DNA of 48,140 nucleotides from JBIOWF01 sp044868295. Its GTDB lineage: Bacteria > Actinomycetota > Actinomycetes > Streptosporangiales > Streptosporangiaceae. The DNA is taken from assembly GCA_044868295.1 (NCBI GenBank), contig JBIOWF010000036.1, forward strand, positions 1-48,140. Direction: 5' to 3'. Within the stretch, counting starts at the first letter, position 1, and each line of letters starts with the position of its first letter. Positions 17,576-26,113 of this stretch are shown here, in pieces. Position numbers and translations under genes: made by a program. The notes beneath the pieces were generated by a model that worked only from the letters and a program-made list of their open reading frames with translations, was not told where the DNA came from and did no database searches.

Positions 17576-19648
17576 GTGAGTGACACCCGCCACCCTCCGG
17601 TTTCGGTCCCGCGGTCAGACGTCACCCCCGATGCCGAGGACGCGCCTACTGGCGTGATGGGTCGCATCACCGATGACTGGCCCGCTCCGGAGGACAATGC
17701 GTCCCGGCCCGCTCAGCCCCCAGGAGGCTCCCCCGCACCGGCAGGCGCGGCGGCCTCGGAAAAGCCGGCGGTCGCCGAGCGGGACTCGCAGCCTCTCCCA
17801 GTACGGCGTCCACGCTCACACACAGCCGACGCGCAGGGGCACCCCGAGCAGGAACCGCAGCCTCTGCCGGTACGGAGTTCACCCTCACACACGACCGGCG
17901 CGCAGGGACATACCGCGCAGGGAACGGACGCGCGGAAGTTCGACTACTTCGCGGCCGCGCAATCACAACCTGATGTCCGGGCGTCGGAGTGGCCGCAGAC
18001 GGCCCAGGACGTGGCTCACGAATGGGCTCCCACCCAGGCGCTCGGCCCCGTCCCCGACCGGCCGCTCGACCGCGCCGCCGGCCGTGGCCCCGGCCACGGG
18101 CAAACGCTCGGTGGTCCCGGTCCGGCTCATGGCCCTGCTTCCGGCCCTGCTTCCGGCCAGGCGTTCGACCGGGTCGAGGCGCCCGGTCAGCGCAATCCCA
18201 GGCGGCGAAGCCCGTACGGCGACGTGATGGACACGGAGCAGGCCTTCGGCGGGCCGGCGACGGCCGGCCGGCCGGCCGAACCCATGCCTTCGCCGGCATG
18301 GGGGCAGGCGCCGCAGCAATTCGGCCAGCCGCCTCACCCGGGTTACGCCGGGTGGGACCGGAACGAGGTCGAGCGGATGGAGGAGGAGCCCGCGCCCCGG
18401 GCGAAGCCCACGCGTGAGCCGTACCTCGACAACGTCAAGTTCCTCCTGATCGCCCTCGTCGTCACCGGCCACTCGCTGGTTCCGACGCTCGCCGCCGACT
18501 CGGCGCGGGCGGCGTACCTGTTCATCTACGTCTTCCACATGCCGCTGTTCGTGATCATCAGTGGCTACCTGTCCAGGAACTTCTGGAACTCCAACGCGAA
18601 GACGAACAAGCTCGTCGACACCTTCCTGGTGCCGTACGTCATCGTGGAGGTCGGCTATGCCGCGCTTCGCTTCGCCCTCGGGCAGAAGTGGAGTATCACG
18701 ATCATCGACCCGGCCTGGCTGAACTGGTACCTGCTGGCGCTCCTGTTCTGGCGGCTGTCCACGCCGGTGTGGAAGCGCATGCGGTATCCGCTGGTCATCG
18801 CCGTGATCGTCTATCTGTTCTCCGGGCTGTCGGATCTGCCCGGCGATTTCAGCATGGACCGGTTCTTCGGCCTGATGCCGTTCTTCGTCCTCGGACTCGT
18901 GATCAAGCCGGAGCTCTTCGACTTCCTCAAGCGTCGCTGGGTGCAGGTGCTCTCGGTGTTCGTGCTGGTCGGCGCTGCGGTGGTGGCCGTCTACCTGGTG
19001 AAGACCTACTCCATCAAGCTCGGCCCGGTCTACTACAAGAACAGCTACGGCGACCTCCACCTGGTCTGGTGGAAGGGCATGCTCATGCGGATGGGCCTGC
19101 TCGCGGCGGCCCTCGCGATGTCCGCGGCCGTCATGTCGCTGATCCCCCGGGGCGAGACGTGGTTCTCGGATCTCGGCACCCGGACGCTCTACTGCTACCT
19201 GCTGCACGGCCTCCCGGTGCTGGTCGCCAAGAGGATGGGCTGGCTCGACGTCAACTGGCTGTACGGCCCGCTCGGTGTGGCGACGATCGTCTGCTCGTGC
19301 TTCTCCGTAGCGATCATCCTGTGCCTGCCGGTGACCCGCACCGTCTTCAAGTGGCTGCTGGAGCCACGCCTCACGTGGCTGTACCGCAGGCCCAGCGAGC
19401 CGACCGCGGCGACGAGTGGCAGCACCAGCGGCGCGGCCGCGGCGACGGGCGGCAGCACCACTGGCCCGCCCGCGGCTAGGGGCGGCAGCACCACTGGCCC
19501 GCCCGCAGCTAGGGGCGGCAGCACCAACGGCCCGGCCGCGACGGTGGGCGGCAGCCTCGGCGACCGGGTCGCGGCGGCGGGCGGCGGGCCCGGTGGCCCG
19601 GTCACGGTGGCGGGCGCCAACGATCAGCAGCCGGAAGTTAAGCGGTAG
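17576..19648 (+). CDS. Acyltransferase family 3 membrane protein with long disordered cytosolic N-terminus
   Basis: The protein has 690 residues. Residues 1-280 are low-complexity and rich in Pro, Gln and Gly. The membrane domain begins at REPYLDNVKFLLIALVVTGH, where the histidine is the conserved catalytic residue of the acyltransferase-3 family, and continues with YLFIYVFHMPLFVIISGY over about ten helices to residue 605. Family members transfer acetyl or succinyl groups to exported glycans. The C-terminal 80 residues are an 11-residue repeat (GGSTTGPPAAR-like). The start is GTG at 17576; no strong ribosome site is visible. Neighbours are an LCP ligase and a GT4, so O-acylation of the wall polymer is the likely job. 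The extensions look expanded by repeats. Confidence 0.88.
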   Translation: MSDTRHPPVSVPRSDVTPDAEDAPTGVMGRITDDWPAPEDNASRPAQPPGGSPAPAGAAASEKPAVAERDSQPLPVRRPRSHTADAQGHPEQEPQPLPVRSSPSHTTGAQGHTAQGTDARKFDYFAAAQSQPDVRASEWPQTAQDVAHEWAPTQALGPVPDRPLDRAAGRGPGHGQTLGGPGPAHGPASGPASGQAFDRVEAPGQRNPRRRSPYGDVMDTEQAFGGPATAGRPAEPMPSPAWGQAPQQFGQPPHPGYAGWDRNEVERMEEEPAPRAKPTREPYLDNVKFLLIALVVTGHSLVPTLAADSARAAYLFIYVFHMPLFVIISGYLSRNFWNSNAKTNKLVDTFLVPYVIVEVGYAALRFALGQKWSITIIDPAWLNWYLLALLFWRLSTPVWKRMRYPLVIAVIVYLFSGLSDLPGDFSMDRFFGLMPFFVLGLVIKPELFDFLKRRWVQVLSVFVLVGAAVVAVYLVKTYSIKLGPVYYKNSYGDLHLVWWKGMLMRMGLLAAALAMSAAVMSLIPRGETWFSDLGTRTLYCYLLHGLPVLVAKRMGWLDVNWLYGPLGVATIVCSCFSVAIILCLPVTRTVFKWLLEPRLTWLYRRPSEPTAATSGSTSGAAAATGGSTTGPPAARGGSTTGPPAARGGSTNGPAATVGGSLGDRVAAAGGGPGGPVTVAGANDQQPEVKR
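17790..17927 (+). repeat. Two 69-bp in-frame repeats in the acyltransferase N-terminus
   Basis: CAGCCTCT begins copies at 17790 and 17859. Each encodes QPLPVR, then a S-H-T segment, then AQGH (23 residues per unit). The DNA copies differ by scattered substitutions. Confidence 0.85.
19415..19579 (+). repeat. Five 33-bp in-frame repeats in the acyltransferase C-terminus
   Basis: Unit starts are at 19415, 19448, 19481, 19514 and 19547. The central copies (19448 and 19481) are nearly identical, indicating recent expansion. Each unit encodes eleven residues of the GGSTTGPPAAR type. Confidence 0.9.
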
Positions 19649-19652
19649 TTCG

Positions 19653-19679
19653 GCCCGGATTCACTCGCCGCATCCGGGC
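19653..19679 (+). terminator. Hairpin just after the acyltransferase stop
   Basis: GCCCGGAT and ATCCGGGC form a perfect 8-bp stem with an 11-base loop, starting 4 bp after the stop codon and ending about 30 bp before the next start. It could end the acyltransferase transcript or act as an attenuating structure before the GT4 gene. Confidence 0.5.
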
Positions 19680-19708
19680 ACTTCGGACCAGGCGGTAAGC
19701 CTCGCTAT

Positions 19709-20833
19709 ATGAAGGTATGTGTCGGCACGATCGTCCACCACCCGGAGGACGCGCGGATCATGCACAGGCAGATCCAGGCGCTTCTCGACGCCGGGCACGA
19801 GGTCACGTACATCGCGCCGTTCACCCACTGCAACGTCACGCCGCCGCCGGAGATCCGGGCCATCGACGTCCCGCGGGCGGTGGGCCTTCGGCGCAGGAAG
19901 GCGCTCAAAGCCGCGGCTTCGGCGCTCAGAACCGGCTCCAGGGACGCGGACCTGCTCCTCGTCCACGACATTGAGCTGCTGTTCACGCTGCCCCGCCGCC
20001 GTCCTCCGACGGTCTGGGACGTCCACGAGGACACCGCGGGCGCGCTGGAGATCAAGTCCTACCTGCCCGCGCCGCTGCGGAGCATCCTGCCGCCGTTCAT
20101 CCACGGCGTGGAGGGCCGCGCGGAGCGCCGCCTGCACCTGATCCTGGCGGAGGAGTCGTACGGCGCCCGCTTCGTGGGCGACCATCCCGTGGTGCCCAAC
20201 CACACGTACGTGTCCCCGACGCCGCCTCCGCCGCCCGGAAGCAGGCGTGTGGTCTACGTCGGGCATCTGTCGCGGGCGCGCGGCGTCGCCGAGATGATCG
20301 AGCTGGCCCGTCGGCTCCGGCCGTACGGGATCCGGCTGGACCTGATCGGCCCGGCCGACGCGCCGATCCGGCCGATGCTGCGCGACGCGCAGCGGGAGGG
20401 CCTGGTCGACTGGTTCGGGTACGTGCCCAACCGGCACGCCCTCCGCATGACCGAGGGCGCGCTCGCGGGGCTGTCCCTGCTGCACGACGTGCCCAACTAC
20501 CGCGAATCGACGCCGACCAAGGTCATCGAGTACATGGCGCGCGGCCTCCCGGTGATCACGACGCCGCTGGCCAGGGCCGCCTCGCTGGTCGACCGCGTCG
20601 GCTGCGGGACCGTCGTGCCGTTCGTCGACGTGGACGCGGTGGAGAAGGCCGTGCTCGAGCTGCGCGCGGACGAGGAACGGCGGACGGCGATGGGCGCCCG
20701 CGGATACGCGGAGGCTCGGGCGCACTACCACTGGCCCGACCAGGCGCGGCTGTTCGTGGCCCAGCTGGAACGATGGGCGGACGCCCCGAGCCGGGTCCCG
20801 TCCCGCCCGCGACACCGCGCCCTCCCGGTTTGA
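19709..20833 (+). CDS. Glycosyltransferase family 4 (GT-B fold)
   Basis: The protein has 374 residues. It begins MKVCVGTIVHHPEDARIMHR, the N-terminal acceptor domain of a GT-B enzyme. The donor half starts at RRVVYVGHLSRARGVAEMIE and contains YRESTPTKVIEYMARGLPVI, the E-rich nucleotide-sugar-binding motif of GT4. It would add a sugar to a lipid-linked glycan in the cytoplasm; donor unknown. ATG at 19709 lies about 60 bp after the acyltransferase stop on the same strand, with a hairpin between them. It is convergent with the next acyltransferase gene, only about 24 bp away. Confidence 0.88.
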   Translation: MKVCVGTIVHHPEDARIMHRQIQALLDAGHEVTYIAPFTHCNVTPPPEIRAIDVPRAVGLRRRKALKAAASALRTGSRDADLLLVHDIELLFTLPRRRPPTVWDVHEDTAGALEIKSYLPAPLRSILPPFIHGVEGRAERRLHLILAEESYGARFVGDHPVVPNHTYVSPTPPPPPGSRRVVYVGHLSRARGVAEMIELARRLRPYGIRLDLIGPADAPIRPMLRDAQREGLVDWFGYVPNRHALRMTEGALAGLSLLHDVPNYRESTPTKVIEYMARGLPVITTPLARAASLVDRVGCGTVVPFVDVDAVEKAVLELRADEERRTAMGARGYAEARAHYHWPDQARLFVAQLERWADAPSRVPSRPRHRALPV

Positions 20834-20857
20834 GCAGTCCGCCCGGCCTCTAGTCCT

Positions 20858-22012
20858 TCAGTGCGGTGGCCCCTGGCGTGCCGCGGCACCTGGACCGCGT
20901 CCTCCAGGTAGATCGAACATCCAGGTGGCGCGCGCCTTCAGCAATCCCCGGTGGAGCATCAGGCACAGCCACACGACGAGTGCGGTGATGATGATCGGCC
21001 AGACGACGGCGAGTGCCAGCCGAATCCTGCCGTCCATATCAGCGGATAGCGGTGAGACGAGCGCCAAGTGCAACAGCGCGAGCACCGGCATATGGATGAT
21101 GTAAATGGGAAGAGTGTTGCGGCCGAGCGCCGCCAGCGCATTTCCCAGTGATGTCCATCGACTGATCTGGGCCGCGACCGTCACGCCGAGAATCGTCGCG
21201 ACGACGCAGGCCACCGGCCAGACGCCCGGCCAGGTCTTCGAGCCCGTGACCGCCATCGCCAGGAGGACTCCGGCGTAGGGCACAGCGATCATCACCACGC
21301 GTGACCAGCTCGCGGCGGCGGCCAGCCGCTCGACGAACGGCCGGAAGCGCAACCCGGCGAGGAAGAAGACGAGGTTCTGGTAAACGCCGCCCCGGTTGCC
21401 CGGGATCTCCAGCAGCCCGGCGTACGCCACGATCGACAGGGCCAGAGCCGCGCCGAGCACCAGAGCCATGGGCAGGCGACGTACGGCCTTGGCGATGACG
21501 AAATACAGGGCGAGGGCGTAGAGGTACCACAGATTGGACGGAGTGATCGTTAGTTGTTCCAGCAGGTCGAGAGCGTTATTGGCGTGTGCCGTGTCGAAGT
21601 CCGGCACCAATGCCAGGATCGCGGTGTGGATCAGCAGCCACACGGCGTAGAGGTAGAGGAATTTGGCCACCTTCGACCAGCCCACGACCCGCCATGGCCG
21701 GTTGACGGCGTTGACCGCGAACACGCCCGAGATGGTGAAGAAGAGCGGCATGCGCAGCGGCAACAGCTGTTCGCTCAGGGCACCCCAGGCTCCGGGTATC
21801 GGCAGTGACAGACGCCAGTCGATCACAAGGTAGTGCTTCATGACGACATGCCAGAGCACTACGAGCAGGATGCACGCGCCTTTGGCGACATCGGCCCACA
21901 CTGTGCGTTGTGGAGCTCCATCACCTGTGGTCATGGGCAGCTCAAAACCATTCGGTTGACCTGAAACTGACTTTTCTGGCATGGGACACGGCGCCGAGGA
22001 GGGATTTCGCAT
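20858..22012 (-). CDS. Acyltransferase family 3 membrane protein
   Basis: The protein has about 384 residues, the usual length for this family, unlike the enlarged paralogue upstream. It starts its membrane domain at TVWADVAKGACILLVVLWHV, with the catalytic histidine of the family, followed by LLPLRMPLFFTISGVFAVNA and about ten helices ending in LPIYIIHMPVLALLHLAL. It likely O-acylates an exported glycan. ATG at 22012 is supported by GGGAGG four bases upstream; ATGs at 21982 and 21934 are alternatives. The first 45 residues are hydrophilic. Two acyltransferases in one locus suggest two decoration sites, but this is inference. Confidence 0.87.
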   Translation of the reverse strand: MRNPSSAPCPMPEKSVSGQPNGFELPMTTGDGAPQRTVWADVAKGACILLVVLWHVVMKHYLVIDWRLSLPIPGAWGALSEQLLPLRMPLFFTISGVFAVNAVNRPWRVVGWSKVAKFLYLYAVWLLIHTAILALVPDFDTAHANNALDLLEQLTITPSNLWYLYALALYFVIAKAVRRLPMALVLGAALALSIVAYAGLLEIPGNRGGVYQNLVFFLAGLRFRPFVERLAAAASWSRVVMIAVPYAGVLLAMAVTGSKTWPGVWPVACVVATILGVTVAAQISRWTSLGNALAALGRNTLPIYIIHMPVLALLHLALVSPLSADMDGRIRLALAVVWPIIITALVVWLCLMLHRGLLKARATWMFDLPGGRGPGAAARQGPPH

Positions 22013-22396
22013 CCGGCCTCCCATCGCTTGCCAAGAAGTGAAAAATGGATAAATCGGACCCTGGCGAAAGCGCCGGCACTCCAAGATCGAAAAAGCTCGA
22101 CGTGGATACTGCCGATTTCCAATGCGTGCCGTCAGCAATCTGTGGAATGAGAATTTCCCTGTGATCGCCGCTTACGGTTGGTGATCGTCTGAACCGATTC
22201 GAGAATGACCTACGGACTTGCCGTCATTCGCGTCGGTATATCCACGATCACGGAAATCGGTGACCGGGAACAGGGCGTTGACCGGGAGTTCGCCGGGAAC
22301 TCGGGTCCAGCACTGGCGACCTCCCGTCATCGGGTGTCGCCCTCATCTCGGCCGTACGGCTACCGCGCGAGCGGTTGCCTTGCTCTACTGGGAGGC
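22013..22396. promoter_or_regulatory. 384-bp divergent intergenic region (acyltransferase / decarboxylase-like gene)
   Basis: No gene is visible. The left 170 bp are AT-rich and probably hold the leftward promoter. Near the right end, TGACCGGGA occurs at 22261 and 22279, followed by a dyad GAGTTC-GCCGG-GAACTC at 22286-22302, about 95 bp before the rightward start. This looks like a regulator-binding cluster, but no regulator gene is adjacent. Confidence 0.45.
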
Positions 22397-23131
22397 ATGG
22401 CAAGCCATCTCATCCAGGGACGCCGGATCGACCTTCCGGTGGAGGTCCGGGACGCGACGGTGTGCAGCGCGAGCTATCTCGTGCGGGCCGACGCGGCCCG
22501 CGCGGTGATCGCATATTCCCGGCTGGACGTGATCGAGGCGCTGCCTGGCAAGGCCGTCTGCACGCTGGTGTTCGTGGACTACCGTGACACCGATCTGGAG
22601 GCCTATCACGAGTTCGGTGTGGCCTTCCTGGTCCGGCCGCCCGGGGCGGGGGCTCCTCCGGGCCGTGGCCTGCTGTCCGGTCTGCGCGATGTGCGGCAGT
22701 CGGGCTTCGGGGCGTTCGTCCACTGGCTGCCGGTCGACCAGGGGTTCACCCTGGAGGCGGGGCGGAGCATCTGGGGCTTCCCCAAGGAAATGGCCGACAT
22801 CGACCTGCGGCTCGGGTCGCCGTACAAGAGGTGCATTCTGCGCAAGGACGGGCGACTGGTGCTCGACCTGCTGATCCGGCCCGGAATGCCGCTCCCCGGC
22901 GGCGGCATGGTCCCGGTGGACGCCTACACCCACCTCGACGGCGTCACGCGGCGCACGCCGTGGACGATGCGCGCGCACGGCGTGCGCTCCCGGCCGGGCG
23001 GGGCCCTGATCAGGCTGGGCAATCATCCGATCGCCAAGGAGCTGAGCGAGCTCGGCTTACCCAAGCGGGCCCTGATGACGACTTCCGCGGCACATCTGGC
23101 GATGTCCTTCGGCCCGGCCGTGGAGACGTGA
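22397..23131 (+). CDS. Acetoacetate decarboxylase family protein
   Basis: The protein has about 244 residues with the acetoacetate decarboxylase fold. The segment SIWGFPKEMADI contains Lys130 in the place of the Schiff-base lysine that drives decarboxylation of beta-keto acids. Family members also work as cyclases or dehydratases, so the substrate is open. ATG at 22397 follows GGAGG at only one base, so the true start may be slightly different; the frame is open to 22205 but the extra 64 residues are not family-like. It lies among glycan genes, is transcribed away from the acyltransferase and is convergent with a GT2 gene 26 bp away. Its link to the pathway is unclear. Confidence 0.8.
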   Translation: MASHLIQGRRIDLPVEVRDATVCSASYLVRADAARAVIAYSRLDVIEALPGKAVCTLVFVDYRDTDLEAYHEFGVAFLVRPPGAGAPPGRGLLSGLRDVRQSGFGAFVHWLPVDQGFTLEAGRSIWGFPKEMADIDLRLGSPYKRCILRKDGRLVLDLLIRPGMPLPGGGMVPVDAYTHLDGVTRRTPWTMRAHGVRSRPGGALIRLGNHPIAKELSELGLPKRALMTTSAAHLAMSFGPAVET

Positions 23132-23157
23132 CCGCGGGCGACGACCGTACGCGGGAT

Positions 23158-24039
23158 CTACACGATGGGCGGGCGGCCGAGGCGGAGCATGTGCCAGGCG
23201 GTGCTCCAGGCCATGGGGCGGCGCTCCCCGGCGGGCTCGCGCAGGCCTTCGGCGAAGCCGCGAAACCAGGCCTTCAGGGCGGTCGAGGAGCGCTCGCGGA
23301 CCAGCGTGAGGCCGATCCAGTTGATCAGATAGAACGCGGCCAGCGGCCACGGCAGGTTTCGCCTGGCCAGCCAGACCCGGTTGCGCGCGTTGAGCCGGTA
23401 GAAGTCGGCGTGCCTGGTCGGCAGGACGAGCGGGTGGTACATGACCGTCTCGGCGTCGTACTCGATCCGGTAGCCCTCGCCGAGCAGCCGCCAGGCGAGG
23501 TCGGTCTCCTCATGTGCGTAGAAGAACTTCTCGGGGAGGCCGCCCACCTGCAGGAACGCCGACCTGCGGATGGCGCAGGCGCCGCCCAGGAAGGTCGTGA
23601 CAGGCGAGGACCGCTCGGGATCACCGGCCCGGAGCCGAGGCACGTGCCGGCGCTGCACGGAGCCGCCGTCGGGATCCGCGACCCGGAAGGAGATCACCGC
23701 GAGGTCGGGCTCGGCCGCGAACCGCTCGCGGACGTGCGCGGCGACCTTGGAGTTGGCGTACCAGCCGTCGTCGTCGAGGAAGAGCACCACGTCGCCGGAG
23801 CACTCCTGGACACCACGGTTGCGTCCCAGCGGGATGCCGGCGTTGTGCGTGAGCCGTACCGTCTTGATCACGGAAGCCGAGCCGGGCGGCGGCGTGGCGG
23901 ACAGCTCGGGAACGTCCGCACCGTTTCCGACGATCACCACTTCGACGTCGCCGTCGGTCTGCGTCAGGGCGGACTCGACCGCCCGGTCCAGCTCGGCGAC
24001 CCGGTTGCCCATGGTGAGGATGACACACGAAATCTTCAC
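23158..24039 (-). CDS. Glycosyltransferase family 2 (rhamnosyltransferase-like)
   Basis: The protein has about 293 residues and is a soluble GT-A enzyme. It starts KISCVILTMGNRVAELDRAV and has NAGIPLGRNRGVQ and the metal-binding VLFLDDDGWY. It then has FLGGACAIRRSAFLQVGGLP, and FYAHEETDLAWRLLGEGYRI carries the catalytic ED-like region. This is the pattern of GT2 enzymes adding rhamnose, galactofuranose or similar sugars to cell-surface glycans. GTG at 24039 is preferred; ATG at 24069 adds ten residues. A 220-bp relatively AT-rich gap separates it from the CDP-alcohol phosphotransferase upstream, so it may have its own promoter. Confidence 0.86.
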   Translation of the reverse strand: MKISCVILTMGNRVAELDRAVESALTQTDGDVEVVIVGNGADVPELSATPPPGSASVIKTVRLTHNAGIPLGRNRGVQECSGDVVLFLDDDGWYANSKVAAHVRERFAAEPDLAVISFRVADPDGGSVQRRHVPRLRAGDPERSSPVTTFLGGACAIRRSAFLQVGGLPEKFFYAHEETDLAWRLLGEGYRIEYDAETVMYHPLVLPTRHADFYRLNARNRVWLARRNLPWPLAAFYLINWIGLTLVRERSSTALKAWFRGFAEGLREPAGERRPMAWSTAWHMLRLGRPPIV

Positions 24040-24259
24040 CGCGCCATCGCCTCGCGATGGAGGACCCACGATTTCATGATCACCGAGTCTGTATGGCCGA
24101 GCAATCTGGATCTGCCTGCTTTACTGCGAAATAAGGGTATCGGAACCGTCAGCGAACCCCCACCAAACAGCGGGTGTCCGTTTCCAGCGACCTCATGGCG
24201 ACATCTGAGGGCGCTGATGACTACGACGCGCGCACGCGCCTGCCGGTTCCGATGAGGGA

Positions 24260-25018
24260 TCACGATAGCCGCCGCGACGCCAAGATGCTCACGAGGTGCA
24301 GGATAAGCTGCAGCCCGGCGATGATCGCGCAGGCCACGACCAGGATCCGTGTCGCGGGGAACCACCAGTCGAGGACGGCGGCCACCACCACGATGAGTGA
24401 CAGCTCGACGGCCTGGACGAGCCGGTGGAACCGCAGGGCCGCGGCGACCTTACGGGCGGCGCCGAGCCTGCGGGACTGGAACTGCCCGGCGGCGGCCTCG
24501 GTCGCGGCGACCAGACCCGACCGAGCCCTGGCCACGTCGACCAGGTCGGTCTCCGCCTTGATCAGGATCGCGCCGAGCGCCGCCGCGAAGCCGAGCACCG
24601 TGTACCAGTCCGGCACGGTCTGCGACGCCCTGAACCCCAGGCCGATCAGCAGCGCCGCTTCCGCGAAGTAGTGGCCGACCCGGTCCAGGTAGACACCGGT
24701 GATCGACGTGCGGCCGGTCCAGCGGGCCAGCTCGCCGTCGGAACAGTCGAGCAGCAGGTAGATCTGGACCAGGAGGGCCGCCCCCAGCGCGGCCCACAGC
24801 CCCGGCAGTGCCAGCACGGCTCCCGCCAGCACCCCGCACACGATCATCAGACCGGTGACCTGGTTGGGCGTGATGGGCGTCTTGGCCAGCAGCCAGGTGC
24901 CGTAGATGGACAGCTTGCGCATGTAGAGCAGGCCGGCCCAGTGCTCGCCACTGCGCCGGTCCATCGTCGTCTGCGGCTGGGCGACCGCGCGGATCTCAGC
25001 GACCGACGGCCTGGACAT
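24260..25018 (-). CDS. CDP-alcohol phosphatidyltransferase family protein with variant active site
   Basis: This polytopic membrane enzyme of about 252 residues has six or so helices. The family signature DG-x2-AR-x8-G-x3-D-x3-D appears as D91-C-S-D94-G-E-L-A-R, then G108, D112 and H116. The last aspartate, regarded as the catalytic base, is replaced by histidine. Such enzymes displace CMP from a CDP-alcohol with an acceptor hydroxyl, making phosphodiester lipids or di-polyol phosphates. ATG at 25018 overlaps the 3' end of the dehydrogenase gene by 23 bp, so translation is coupled. That partner suggests the CDP-linked alcohol derives from glycerol-1-phosphate, but inositol- or ribitol-type substrates are not excluded. 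Confidence 0.85.
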   Translation of the reverse strand: MSRPSVAEIRAVAQPQTTMDRRSGEHWAGLLYMRKLSIYGTWLLAKTPITPNQVTGLMIVCGVLAGAVLALPGLWAALGAALLVQIYLLLDCSDGELARWTGRTSITGVYLDRVGHYFAEAALLIGLGFRASQTVPDWYTVLGFAAALGAILIKAETDLVDVARARSGLVAATEAAAGQFQSRRLGAARKVAAALRFHRLVQAVELSLIVVVAAVLDWWFPATRILVVACAIIAGLQLILHLVSILASRRLS

Positions 25019-26054
25019 AATCCTCAACTCTCGTCCGGACCTCGGTCTCCGACAGCCGGAGGTGCTCAAGGATGGTGTAGCGGCCCGGCCGGGTGGACGG
25101 GGCGAGCATCACGGCGGCGGTGTACTGCTCGGCCGTGAGGCCGACGTCGCCGGGGGTTACGGGCAGCCCGTGCCGCCTCAGGCAGTCGGTGACCTGGGCG
25201 AGCCGACGGGAATCCGCACGGAGAAAGAAACAGAACGCCGCACCGATCCCGGCCAACTCGCCGTGATTGGACGTCCCGGGAAAAAGCTGATCCACAGCAT
25301 GCAGGATCTCATGGTCTCCACCGCTCGCGGGAAGGCTTGATCCGGCGATGACCATCGACATTCCGGAAAGAATCAAAGATTCGGCAAGCACCGTGAGGAA
25401 GGCGTCGGACTCGATCGAGTCCGCCCGCCCGATGACCGCCTCGGCGGCCGTCCGGGCCATCGCGATGGCCAGTCCGTCGATCGGCACGCCACGCTCGACG
25501 TTGCCGAGCTGCCAGTCCTCGATCGCGGAGAGGTTGCTGACCACGTCTCCGACACCCGACCGGATCAGCGCCGGGGGCGCGTCGTGCACGAAGTCGAGAT
25601 CCACCATGATCGCCAGAGGCATGGGCACGCCGAAGGAGCCCTTCCCGCCGTCGTGCACGAGAGAGGCGACCGGGGAGCAGATGCCGTCGTGCGACAGGTT
25701 GGTCGCCACCGCGACCATCGGGATCCCCGCCAGGGAGGCCGCGTACTTCGTCGCGTCGATGGTCTTTCCGCCGCCGATGCCGACGACGGCCTCGAACGCG
25801 CCCTTGCGCAGGTCCGCGCCCAGCGAGACGGCCGCGTCCACGGTGCCGTCGAGCACCCGGATGACCCTCGCCTCACCCAGCGACGGAGCGATGACCTCGG
25901 CGATCTTGTCGCCCTGGCTCGCCCCCACCGCCACCGCCACGCGCCCGGATGTCGCCACGCGGCTGTCCGCGAGCAGGGAACCGAGCTGCGCGATCGCGCC
26001 CCGCCGTACCTCCATCGTGAGGGGGGCGGGAAGCATCCTTGCCAAAATCGGCAT
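24996..26054 (-). CDS. sn-glycerol-1-phosphate dehydrogenase-like protein (AraM/EgsA type, iron-containing ADH superfamily)
   Basis: The 352-residue protein has the NAD(P)-binding GIGGGKTIDATKYAA, then NLSHDGICSPVASL, which is typical of glycerol-1-phosphate dehydrogenases rather than general alcohol dehydrogenases. Metal ligands are seen as Asp in SGVGDVVSNLSAIEDW (about 170), His in GGDHEILHAVD (about 248) and His in TSNHGELAG (about 264). The reaction would reduce dihydroxyacetone phosphate to sn-glycerol-1-phosphate, the backbone enantiomer of archaeal lipids, also made by Bacillus AraM. ATG at 26054 has AGGAGG five bases upstream. It lies between a cytidylyltransferase-like gene and a CDP-alcohol phosphotransferase, an arrangement that would make and use a CDP-glycerol of unusual stereochemistry. 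A 2-deoxy-scyllo-inosose-synthase-like role is less likely. Confidence 0.83.
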   Translation of the reverse strand: MPILARMLPAPLTMEVRRGAIAQLGSLLADSRVATSGRVAVAVGASQGDKIAEVIAPSLGEARVIRVLDGTVDAAVSLGADLRKGAFEAVVGIGGGKTIDATKYAASLAGIPMVAVATNLSHDGICSPVASLVHDGGKGSFGVPMPLAIMVDLDFVHDAPPALIRSGVGDVVSNLSAIEDWQLGNVERGVPIDGLAIAMARTAAEAVIGRADSIESDAFLTVLAESLILSGMSMVIAGSSLPASGGDHEILHAVDQLFPGTSNHGELAGIGAAFCFFLRADSRRLAQVTDCLRRHGLPVTPGDVGLTAEQYTAAVMLAPSTRPGRYTILEHLRLSETEVRTRVEDYVQAVGR

Positions 26055-26113
26055 GAGACCTCCTCAGGCGACGAGAATGCCGGATAGTCGTGCGCGATGA
26101 CCGCGTACTTCGA

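Noticed and set aside
4896..22065. Shared 13-mer GCCAGGGTCCGAT near the pyrophosphorylase start and upstream of the acyltransferase at 22012
   Set aside because: A single shared 13-mer is expected several times by chance in a window of this size, and one copy is inside coding sequence.
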